From NCBI GenBank assembly GCA_016839845.1, contig JAEOTL010000190.1, forward strand, positions 1 through 6,728: 6,728 nucleotides of DNA, written 5' to 3'. Each line of letters starts with the position of its first letter. The stretch's first letter is position 1. Under the pieces are notes generated by a model. That model did no database searches. It saw nothing but the letters and a program-made list of their open reading frames with translations, and was not told the DNA's origin. Of this stretch, positions 1 through 5,358 are shown in pieces. The stretch is from Promethearchaeota archaeon. GTDB lineage: Archaea > Asgardarchaeota > Lokiarchaeia > Sigynarchaeales > SOKP01. A program made the translations under genes and the position numbers.

Positions 1-791
1 ACCAAGTTCATTGTCTGACCACATATTCCAATACTCATTTGAGGTCTACCAATTGATCTTTCATCAGCAAGAAGTAATATTATTGCAGGTGCGCCCAGAC
101 TTGGAAGCAAACCTCCTTCCTTACTGACTGTGCCCATTCCTCCGAAAATTATCCTCGGATCAGCACCTCCTGCATTGGAAGGAGGTCCTTTGACCATCCC
201 TTCTAGTGCTTTTACAGAATTATCATTAAGATAAGCCTTATATACCTGAGTAATAGAATTAATTGCTGCTCTGTTAATTTCCTTTATCATTTCTTTATTA
301 GTTATAACTACAAATTGCCATGGCTGACAATTACCTCCACTTGGGGCAAATCTACCTGCTTCTAACACCCTCTGAATAATAGATTCTGGAACTGGTGTGT
401 CTTTAAAATTTCTCACACTTCGTCGAGTAAGTACCAATTTCTCAATTTCATTCCATTCTGTTGGATTCCCCTCAATATCTTTAGGTTCAAAAGGCATTTC
501 AGGGGGTAGTGGGTGCGGTAAAGTCTTGAAAGCTCCTGCATCTACATGATATGAGTCGATAATTGAAATAGCATCATTTGGACACGCAATCATGCAGTTA
601 TAGCAGCTAAAACACGCATAATTTTCTTCTAAGACAGGATAACCCTCTTCATTCTTTTCCCAACATTGAAAGGGACAGTTCTGCATACATAATTCACATT
701 TAGTACATTTTTCCTCATCTACTTTCATAACTCCCATATGGATATCATCCATATTTGGGCGTAAAATATCTTTTACATCTTCCCAGGGCAT
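1..791 (-). CDS. Ferredoxin-nitroreductase fusion, downstream copy (3' end cut by the window)
   Basis: The minus strand reads open from an ATG at 789-791 to the window edge: 263 codons plus 2 bases. The complete neighbour has 350 codons, so about 87 C-terminal residues are missing. Two ferredoxin-type 4Fe-4S motifs lie near residues 29-43 and 60-70 (CTKCELCMQNC; CFSCYNCMIAC). A linker rich in Pro leads to a nitroreductase-fold flavoprotein domain from about residue 117, with the FMN-contact segment TRRSVRNF and then APSGGNCQPW. The family uses FMN to reduce nitro, enone, halogenated or other electrophilic compounds; the fused ferredoxin probably feeds electrons from a low-potential donor. The substrate is unknown. 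There is no signal peptide or membrane segment, so it should be cytosolic. It lies 109 bp downstream of its paralogue on the same strand, but that gap has its own TATA box (855-864). No strong Shine-Dalgarno site precedes the start; the start rests on alignment with the paralogue, which begins with the same 26 residues. Confidence 0.9.
   Translation of the reverse strand, partial: MPWEDVKDILRPNMDDIHMGVMKVDEEKCTKCELCMQNCPFQCWEKNEEGYPVLEENYACFSCYNCMIACPNDAISIIDSYHVDAGAFKTLPHPLPPEMPFEPKDIEGNPTEWNEIEKLVLTRRSVRNFKDTPVPESIIQRVLEAGRFAPSGGNCQPWQFVVITNKEMIKEINRAAINSITQVYKAYLNDNSVKALEGMVKGPPSNAGGADPRIIFGGMGTVSKEGGLLPSLGAPAIILLLADERSIGRPQMSIGICGQTMNL
715..791 (-). repeat. 77-bp near-identical block, copy in the downstream nitroreductase gene
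   Basis: This block matches 1877-1953 at 76 of 77 positions; the only difference is base 786 (g) against 1948 (t), a silent change in codon 2. It covers the first 25 codons and a little of codon 26. Beyond it the genes differ at many third codon positions, so the block stands out from the rest of the paralogue pair. Confidence 0.85.
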
Positions 792-854
792 AATTAATCT
801 ACTTTTATGATAGTTTTTCTCAAAAATTAAATTATAAATTATAGTAAATCATCA

Positions 855-864
855 ATTTATAAAA
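855..864 (-). promoter_or_regulatory. Probable TATA box for the downstream nitroreductase
   Basis: The minus strand reads TTTTATAAAT here, close to the archaeal TATA consensus. A start site about 25 bp downstream would fall near 834 and give a leader of roughly 40 nt before the ATG at 791. It follows T-tracts that could end the upstream transcript, which supports a separate promoter for the second copy. The surrounding DNA is very AT-rich, so chance matches are likely. Confidence 0.45.
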
Positions 865-872
865 CATTAATA

Positions 873-896
873 GAAAAAAAGAAAAAAATCTAAAAA
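873..896 (-). terminator. Stacked T-tracts after the complete nitroreductase gene
   Basis: Within 30 bp after the stop codon at 901-903 the minus-strand transcript carries three T-runs: T5 (892-896), T7 (882-888) and T7 (874-880). Archaeal RNA polymerase terminates at such T-rich tracts without needing a hairpin, and no hairpin is evident. Termination may be partial, with read-through into the second copy. Confidence 0.6.
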
Positions 897-900
897 TCTT

Positions 901-1953
901 TTAAGCTTCTTGTTCTCCTTTTAAGGGCACATTGGCCTCTTCTTCTATTTCAGGTCCTTCTGCTCCCTCTCGGACCCATGCTACTGGTCTGTATTCACGC
1001 GGTACAATTCCTTCTTGCTTAAACTTAGGGTATCCCAACACCAATGAACTAGCTGCATACCAAGGTTCTGCTATACCAAGCTTCTTCTTTATCGCTTGAG
1101 AGAAATTGACACCCCCAGCAATAAATCCAACCCAACAAGCTTTAATACCTAAAGAATTTGCAACTAAATTCATATTCTGACCACAAATCCCAAGATTTAA
1201 GTCGGCACTACCAATAGCCCTATTATCAGCAAGTAATAATATCACAACTGGTGCATCCATACTAGGATAGAGCTCTGCATGTTTAGCCATTGTACCAAAA
1301 CCCCCGAACATAACCCGAGGGTCATAAGAACTGACATTTAATGGGGGACCTTCTACCATAGCAGCTAACCCTTTTACAGAAGCATCATTCGTATACATAC
1401 GATAAAAACCTGCGAGTAAAGTTTTGGATGTTTTATCAATTTCAGCAATTAAAGCTTTATTAGTAATTACAATAAATCTCCATGGTTGACAATTTCCTCC
1501 ACTTGGTGCAAATCTACCTGCTTCTAATACTCTCTGAATCAAAGATTCTGGAACGAGTTTATCTTTAAAATTCCTTACACTTCGTCTAGTAAGGATCGCT
1601 TTCTCAATTTCGTTCCATTCTGTAGGATTTCCTTCAGCATCTTTGGGTTCAAGAGGCATTTTAGGGGGTAACGGATGGGGTTCGGTCTTCCAAAACCCTG
1701 CATCTACGTGATATGAATCAATTATTGATATAGCATCATTCGGACATGCAATTTTACAGTTATAGCAACTAAAACATGCATATTCCTCTTTCATTTCTGG
1801 AAAACCTTCTTCATTTTTTTCCCAACATCGGAAAGGGCAGTTTTGCATACATAATTCACATTTATTGCATTTATCTTCATCTACTTTCATAACTCCCATA
1901 TGGATATCATCCATATTTGGGCGTAAAATATCTTTTACATCTTCCCATGGCAT
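901..1953 (-). CDS. Ferredoxin-nitroreductase fusion protein, complete copy (350 aa)
   Basis: This is a predicted cytosolic flavin/Fe-S oxidoreductase. The N-terminal ferredoxin module has two complete sets of cluster ligands: Cys29, 32, 35, 39 and Cys60, 63, 66, 70. Cys43 is extra. A linker rich in Pro (about 90-105) joins it to a nitroreductase-fold FMN domain from about residue 117 to the end, with TRRSVRNF (122-129), APSGGNCQPW (149-158) and, near the C-terminus, GICGQNMNLVANSLGI and SSLVLGYPKF. Family members reduce nitroaromatics, enones or dehalogenate substrates using FMN; here electrons probably enter through the two clusters rather than from NAD(P)H. The real substrate cannot be read from the sequence. 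The ATG at 1951-1953 has a Shine-Dalgarno-like AAAGGAG (1966-1972) 12 nt upstream. A perfect dyad (1977-2000) just before it suggests repressor control. It is the first gene of a tandem pair. Confidence 0.93.
   Translation of the reverse strand: MPWEDVKDILRPNMDDIHMGVMKVDEDKCNKCELCMQNCPFRCWEKNEEGFPEMKEEYACFSCYNCKIACPNDAISIIDSYHVDAGFWKTEPHPLPPKMPLEPKDAEGNPTEWNEIEKAILTRRSVRNFKDKLVPESLIQRVLEAGRFAPSGGNCQPWRFIVITNKALIAEIDKTSKTLLAGFYRMYTNDASVKGLAAMVEGPPLNVSSYDPRVMFGGFGTMAKHAELYPSMDAPVVILLLADNRAIGSADLNLGICGQNMNLVANSLGIKACWVGFIAGGVNFSQAIKKKLGIAEPWYAASSLVLGYPKFKQEGIVPREYRPVAWVREGAEGPEIEEEANVPLKGEQEA
1877..1953 (-). repeat. 77-bp near-identical block, copy in the complete nitroreductase gene
   Basis: This is the partner of 715-791, with one silent mismatch. 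In the next 25 codons after the block I count about ten codons with changed bases, many of them synonymous. The block therefore looks homogenised or constrained at the nucleotide level. Confidence 0.85.
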
Positions 1954-1965
1954 AATTCTATTAGA

Positions 1966-1972
1966 CTCCTTT
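1966..1972 (-). promoter_or_regulatory. Ribosome binding site of the complete nitroreductase
   Basis: The minus strand reads AAAGGAG, a good match to the anti-Shine-Dalgarno sequence, 12 nt before the ATG at 1953. The spacing is a little long. It supports the chosen start. Confidence 0.6.
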
Positions 1973-1976
1973 AATA

Positions 1977-2000
1977 GTAATGATAAGACATTATCATTAC
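1977..2000. promoter_or_regulatory. Perfect 10-bp inverted repeat, probable operator
   Basis: The left arm GTAATGATAA (1977-1986) and right arm TTATCATTAC (1991-2000) are exact reverse complements around the 4-bp spacer GACA. The site ends 23 bp before the nitroreductase ATG and begins about where transcription should start if the TATA-like element at 2024-2032 is used. A repressor dimer bound here would block initiation. In RNA it would form a 10-bp hairpin just above the ribosome site. Which of the two it is, and which protein would bind, cannot be told; no regulator gene is recognisable in the window. Confidence 0.6.
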
Positions 2001-2023
2001 GATATAGAATATTAAATCAACAC

Positions 2024-2032
2024 TATTTTAAA
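2024..2032 (-). promoter_or_regulatory. Candidate TATA box for the complete nitroreductase
   Basis: The minus strand reads TTTAAAATA. A start about 25 bp downstream falls near 2000, at the edge of the perfect dyad. A second candidate, TTTAATATT at 2008-2016, would place the start inside the dyad. Both placements fit a repressor site overlapping initiation. Confidence 0.35.
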
Positions 2033-2092
2033 CTTTATACAATTCGTTGAAGATCTCAAAAAGGTTAGATAACATTTTTAATACCAGAATCA

Positions 2093-2257
2093 TTAAGTGC
2101 ATAAAACATAATGAGGTGATTGTTCGAGTGCAAAATGATAGCAATGGAAAATCTGATCATCGGAAAAGAGAACAGACCTCAATAGGTGTTTTTTAACATA
2201 AATTACCACATTTTGAGCATCTATATCTTTTTCTGAAAGGATTTTAGGAATATTCAT
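2093..2257 (-). CDS. Possible small protein, 54 aa, unknown function
   Basis: An ATG at 2255-2257 opens a 54-codon frame on the minus strand, closed by TAA at 2093-2095 and directly followed by TGA. The product begins MNIPKILSEKDIDAQNVV and ends SPHYVLCT; I do not recognise it. It has no obvious signal peptide or membrane helix, contains two Cys and four His, and mixes hydrophobic and charged residues as a folded protein would. Third codon positions are mostly A or T (12 of 54 are G or C), matching an AT-rich coding frame. A TATA-like TTATAT (2291-2296) lies about 35 bp upstream, and a T5 run follows the gene. There is no convincing Shine-Dalgarno site. It could be a real small gene, the remnant of a longer gene, or a chance frame in a 434-bp gap. 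Confidence 0.35.
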   Translation of the reverse strand: MNIPKILSEKDIDAQNVVIYVKKHLLRSVLFSDDQIFHCYHFALEQSPHYVLCT

Positions 2258-2266
2258 AAATCAAGT

Positions 2267-2288
2267 CTCAAATCAATTTCCATTTGAG
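2267..2288. repeat. 7-bp inverted repeat upstream of the possible small ORF
   Basis: CTCAAAT (2267-2273) and ATTTGAG (2282-2288) are perfect reverse complements with an 8-bp spacer. The site lies between the TATA-like element at 2291-2296 and the small ORF start at 2257, the same placement as the dyad before the nitroreductase. A 7-bp dyad in AT-rich DNA can arise by chance. Confidence 0.3.
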
Positions 2289-2327
2289 CGATATAAGCAT
2301 ATTTGGAATTTTTGCATTAGTTATGGT

Positions 2328-2337
2328 AAATTATATG
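2328..2337 (+). promoter_or_regulatory. Candidate TATA box for the RIO kinase gene
   Basis: AAATTATATG fits an archaeal TATA box. Initiation about 25 bp downstream would give a leader of under 30 nt before the ATG at 2388. No clear Shine-Dalgarno site is present, which suits a short or nearly leaderless transcript. Confidence 0.4.
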
Positions 2338-2387
2338 GATTACCAGACGAACTTCACCCGTAAAAAATAGCAAAAAGTTATAGAAAA

Positions 2388-3335
2388 ATGACAAAAAAAA
2401 AATTCGATCAAACATTTGGAATAAATCTATCGAAAGATGGACATGTGTTAAATGAAAATCGAGAAGACTGCAGAGTTCCATTAAGAGAAATAACTGTAAA
2501 AGAAGCAACTAATCAACTCCTTGCTACAGGTAAAATTAAAAGAGTTTTCTCGGCTATTGGAGCGGGAAAAGAAGCAACTGTTCTTTTAGCTCAAGAGAAA
2601 GAGACAGATGAATTAGTTTGCGCAAAAGTGTTTAGATATTTTACGAGTACTATTAAAAAACGCCTACAAGGAACCCATCACGTATCAAAAAAATTAATGG
2701 CTTCTTTCGCTGCTAAACAAGAATTTTGGAACTTGTATGAGCTAGATAAGGTAAATATCCCCGTCCCGAAGCCAAGATATTTGTTGAATAATATTATGAT
2801 GATGGATTTCATAAATTTAGAGGGGGACTCACTGGTACCTGCACCATTACTTAGCGATGTAAATATTCGAGACTTCGATGATCCTGAAAATATACTATAT
2901 GAAGCTATTGACATCATCGCTCGAGCATTTTTAGATGCTCAAATGATACATGGAGATTATAGTAATGACAATCTTATGATAAATGAAAATGGATTAGTTA
3001 CCATGGATGTTTCTCAATCTGTCTTATACAACCAGAAAACATTTATCGATACTCCTGCACGAATAAGAATTGATAAAGCCGTCGGTCTTCTACTCACTGA
3101 CATCAAAAACTTAAACAAGGGATTTTACAAATACCGGATAACAATCGATCCAGAAGAGGTGGTTCAAAATATTGTAAGAGATTTACCTAATAAACTACAG
3201 GAGTACATTGAACAAGCAAAGTCAATATTACCATTATCTGGCTACGTTCCTGAGAGATATCTTTCTAAAGAAATGCTCAGAAGTGAAATGTTTCGAAGTA
3301 GAACCGGAAAAAGATACCAGAAAAGGAAACGATAA
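2388..3335 (+). CDS. RIO-family atypical protein kinase/ATPase (315 aa)
   Basis: RIO proteins are atypical Ser kinases/ATPases; in archaea and eukaryotes the best known ones act in maturation of the small ribosomal subunit. Here the glycine-rich loop is AIGAGKEATVLLA (56-68), the ATP-anchoring Lys is K80 in CAKVFR, the hinge follows NIMMMDF (135-141), the catalytic loop is HGDYSNDN (188-195) with D190 and N195, and the metal-binding Asp is D207 in MDVSQSV. Every catalytic residue is present, so it should be active. The DVSQSV motif is RIO1-like, while HGD...NLMI and the GAGKE loop lean towards RIO2, so the subfamily is uncertain. There is no evident RIO2-type winged helix, as only about 50 residues precede the kinase loop. 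The C-terminus is strongly basic (RSRTGKRYQKRKR), suiting RNA or ribosome contact. The start is the ATG at 2388, followed by an A10 run. The gene stands alone, without the translation genes that often flank archaeal RIO1. Confidence 0.88.
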   Translation: MTKKKFDQTFGINLSKDGHVLNENREDCRVPLREITVKEATNQLLATGKIKRVFSAIGAGKEATVLLAQEKETDELVCAKVFRYFTSTIKKRLQGTHHVSKKLMASFAAKQEFWNLYELDKVNIPVPKPRYLLNNIMMMDFINLEGDSLVPAPLLSDVNIRDFDDPENILYEAIDIIARAFLDAQMIHGDYSNDNLMINENGLVTMDVSQSVLYNQKTFIDTPARIRIDKAVGLLLTDIKNLNKGFYKYRITIDPEEVVQNIVRDLPNKLQEYIEQAKSILPLSGYVPERYLSKEMLRSEMFRSRTGKRYQKRKR

Positions 3336-3405
3336 TCATTTAAGATTTGTTGATTTGTCCATTATCAGTATAGATCAGATGTTAAGACAATCTCAATTAG
3401 AAACA

Positions 3406-3410
3406 TTTTT
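3406..3410 (+). terminator. Short T-tract after the RIO kinase gene
   Basis: The 84-bp gap between the convergent kinase and acyl-CoA synthetase genes contains one plus-strand T5 run, about 70 bp past the kinase stop. It is the only terminator-like sequence there for the plus strand. I see no T-tract in the gap for the minus-strand synthetase transcript, and nothing else in the gap. Confidence 0.3.
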
Positions 3411-3419
3411 CCTTCAAAT

Positions 3420-5186
3420 TTAGAATACCCTATTGCCATTTTTTATGTCATTGTAGACATTTAAGGTCAATTCTTCTAAGGATTTGGATTTTGGATCCCA
3501 TACCAACAAAGGATCTGAAATTTTATCTGGGTTAAAGCCCTCTTCTTTAAGGGTGACTTTGCGTAGCTTAAATGTTCCAGTGACCTCAAGACTTTGACGA
3601 ATTCTTAGAAAGATAGGGATTGCATACCCTGGGAGGGATGAGATTAAAAATCTGGAGAACTCCTTTAGGTTAAAGTTCATTGAATCATGCAATGCTAATG
3701 CGACCATACCTGCATTACCCTCTGAACCCGGAATTTCCACACCGTAAACTAAAGCAGAACGGACATCGGGGAATGATGTAATAATAGATTCGACCTCAGA
3801 AGTAGAGACGTTTTCACCTTTCCACCTAAAAGTATCCCCTGATCTTTCTACAAACGAGACCCATCTATCATCATGAAGTTTCAGGATGTCACCGGTGTTA
3901 AAGTATACATCTCCTTCTTTAATTACATTATAAACAAGTTTTTTTTCTGTAGCTTCCTTGTTTTTATAACCTGTAAAATCATCATCTGGAATCACCTGAA
4001 CAAGAGCAATACCAATTTCTCCCGGTTTACATAGGATGCAATGACCTTGCTTGGTTCTAAGTACTTCATTGGTATCTTTATCAACTTTTACTATATGAAC
4101 TCCAGGAAATACATTCCTACCAACCATTCCCGGTTTTCCCGAAACGTTGACAAATCCACCACTCTCAGTTAAACCAAAATATTCCACTATGTGAGGAACC
4201 TTAAAACGAGAACTGAAGCGTTCCCAAACGTCTTTTTTCAAACCGAGACCGACCATTTTTCTTAGAGGTGAATCCTTCACAAATTCTGATTCGGGACGAT
4301 TAAGAAGATACCTGGGAATCTCTCCGATGTATAACGTGCATGTTGCATCATATTTCTTAATATCTTTCCAAAAATTTGAAGCCGAAAAACGGGTTCGAAG
4401 AGCTATTGATGCTCCTCTCCAAACGGCTCCCCCCCACCCTACCATTAACCCTAATCCATGATATAATGGTTGAGGGATATAAATAATATCATCGATATTG
4501 AGTTTGAGGGTAAGTACTCCAAATATACTTACATGCATGAATTTAAAATTGCTCAAAGTAACAGCTTTGGGTAGACCAGTTGTTCCGCTTGTAAAAATGT
4601 TTAATGCTATTTCCCTTAGATTTCCCTTTAACGTAGCATTTGGGTTTTCAACAGAGATTCCTTCTAGTTCCTTATTTAAATCCCGAAATCCATCTTTTAT
4701 ACTCCCTTCAGCATTGCAAACAAGAATTCTATCATGTCCCAATGGTAAATCTTCTTTAATTTCTAACAAAAAAGGGAGATTATCACCGTCAACAATAATC
4801 CATTCAGGGGTACTAAGATTAAAAGCGTGAACTAAAGCTTGTTTTCTTTGGTGGACATTTATCAGAGCGCTGACCCCTTGAATTTTGTTTATCCCACCGA
4901 TTAAAAATAAATAGTCTGGGCAATTCTCCATCATTATTGAAATGGTATCACCGTTCCTAATGTTTAATTTCAAAAAAAGATTAGCTATCTTGTTGCATTC
5001 ATCATTTATAGAGCTCCACGTCCAAGAATTTTCACCAAAAAAGAGTGCCTTTTTATCAGGATATTCAAATCCTAATTTTTCAATTAGAACTCCCAGTGTT
5101 AGGTTCGGATTTTCTTTTAATCTTTTTTCTTCCCTCGCTGCACGCTCTTGATAATCTAATTCCTCTGGTCTAAGTTCAAATTCCAT
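3420..5186 (-). CDS. FATP/SLC27-type long- or very-long-chain acyl-CoA synthetase (588 aa)
   Basis: This enzyme of the ANL superfamily should activate a carboxylic acid to its acyl-CoA via an acyl-adenylate, using ATP and CoA. The ATP loop is FTSGTTGLPKA (198-208), the adenine-binding motif is YFGLTESG (336-343), TGD with the ribose-binding Asp is at 431-433, the hinge region is FVERSGDTFRWKGENVST (445-462), and the adenylation Lys is probably K540 in TGTFKLRK. The DTFRWKGENVST and TGTFKL versions are typical of the FATP/SLC27 and mycobacterial FadD6 group, whose substrates are long or very long fatty acids or bulky acids. Length fits; the N-terminal membrane helix of animal FATPs is absent. 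A GTG at 5214-5216 would add ten residues, but I prefer the ATG at 5184-5186: family-like sequence starts there, and a TATA-like element at 5225-5232 would place transcription start downstream of the GTG. It is divergent from the VOC and CoA-transferase genes. Confidence 0.92.
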   Translation of the reverse strand: MEFELRPEELDYQERAAREEKRLKENPNLTLGVLIEKLGFEYPDKKALFFGENSWTWSSINDECNKIANLFLKLNIRNGDTISIMMENCPDYLFLIGGINKIQGVSALINVHQRKQALVHAFNLSTPEWIIVDGDNLPFLLEIKEDLPLGHDRILVCNAEGSIKDGFRDLNKELEGISVENPNATLKGNLREIALNIFTSGTTGLPKAVTLSNFKFMHVSIFGVLTLKLNIDDIIYIPQPLYHGLGLMVGWGGAVWRGASIALRTRFSASNFWKDIKKYDATCTLYIGEIPRYLLNRPESEFVKDSPLRKMVGLGLKKDVWERFSSRFKVPHIVEYFGLTESGGFVNVSGKPGMVGRNVFPGVHIVKVDKDTNEVLRTKQGHCILCKPGEIGIALVQVIPDDDFTGYKNKEATEKKLVYNVIKEGDVYFNTGDILKLHDDRWVSFVERSGDTFRWKGENVSTSEVESIITSFPDVRSALVYGVEIPGSEGNAGMVALALHDSMNFNLKEFSRFLISSLPGYAIPIFLRIRQSLEVTGTFKLRKVTLKEEGFNPDKISDPLLVWDPKSKSLEELTLNVYNDIKNGNRVF

Positions 5187-5224
5187 AGTGTTAATAAAAA
5201 TATCACCTAATATCACAATTTTTT

Positions 5225-5232
5225 CTTATAAT
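5225..5232 (-). promoter_or_regulatory. Candidate TATA box for the acyl-CoA synthetase
   Basis: The minus strand reads ATTATAAG. Initiation about 25 bp downstream would be near 5203, leaving a leader of about 17 nt before the ATG at 5186 and excluding the GTG at 5216. An AGGTGAT at about 5201-5207 resembles a Shine-Dalgarno site but lies about 15 nt from the ATG, rather far. Confidence 0.4.
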
Positions 5233-5280
5233 TATTAGTCTTCCCTTGAATTTTTTTAAATTTTACTGTATAATCCCATT

Positions 5281-5288
5281 TTTATATA
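5281..5288 (+). promoter_or_regulatory. TATA box for the VOC/CoA-transferase genes
   Basis: TTTATATA is an exact match to the archaeal consensus. Initiation is expected near 5310, giving a leader of about 50 nt before the ATG at 5359. The leader contains a purine-rich AAGGAGAT (5314-5321) too far from the ATG to serve it and with no nearby start codon of its own. Confidence 0.6.
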
Positions 5289-5340
5289 ATACTATTCTGA
5301 ATAAGAGGACGTTAAGGAGATTTATTAAATTTAAATATTA

Positions 5341-5346
5341 AGAAGG
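5341..5346 (+). promoter_or_regulatory. Probable ribosome binding site of the VOC gene
   Basis: AGAAGG lies 12 nt before the ATG at 5359. It is moderately good and is the closest purine-rich site to that start. Confidence 0.4.
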
Positions 5347-5358
5347 CTAAAGTGCATT

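Larger units (their letters stand above)
1954..2387. other. 434-bp intergenic region between nitroreductase and RIO kinase genes
   Basis: This divergent gap holds the control region of the nitroreductase (1966-2032), a possible small minus-strand ORF (2093-2257), a short inverted repeat (2267-2288), and a TATA-like element for the kinase (2328-2337). After the small ORF the minus strand has two stops in a row and a T5 run (2058-2062) that could end a short transcript. I see no tRNA, mobile element or known RNA family in it. Confidence 0.6.

Noticed and set aside
834..860. Imperfect dyad ATAAATT...AATTTAT before the downstream nitroreductase copy
   Set aside because: It is made only of A and T in the arms, overlaps the TATA box, and has a long spacer; chance is the simpler explanation in such DNA.
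1865..2050. Plus-strand 61-codon frame opposite the nitroreductase start and promoter
   Set aside because: It is antisense to the ferredoxin-domain coding sequence and crosses the dyad and TATA region; no family resemblance.
2032..2196. Plus-strand open frame ending RVQNDSNGKSDHRKREQTS, vaguely like the wing of a MarR-type regulator, with GAGGTG before a GTG start
   Set aside because: It has no ATG start, no helix-turn-helix can be seen upstream, and the resemblance is a few charged residues. The opposite-strand 54-codon ORF fits coding composition better.
2317..2917. Minus-strand frames (2317-2508 and 2678-2917) opposite the kinase gene and its leader
   Set aside because: They are antisense to strongly supported coding sequence. 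The Leu/Phe-rich translation of the first simply reflects the Lys-rich, A-rich kinase N-terminus.
3208..3423. Plus-strand 71-codon frame overlapping the kinase 3' end
   Set aside because: Most of it lies out of frame inside the well-supported kinase gene, and the rest shows no recognisable protein character.
4498..5151. Two plus-strand frames (4498-4830 and 4942-5151) opposite the acyl-CoA synthetase
   Set aside because: They are antisense shadows of a gene with clear family motifs, and have no promoter or ribosome site.
5325..5334. TTAAATTTAA palindrome in the VOC leader
   Set aside because: A short all-AT palindrome is expected by chance in this sequence and has no second copy at the divergent promoter.
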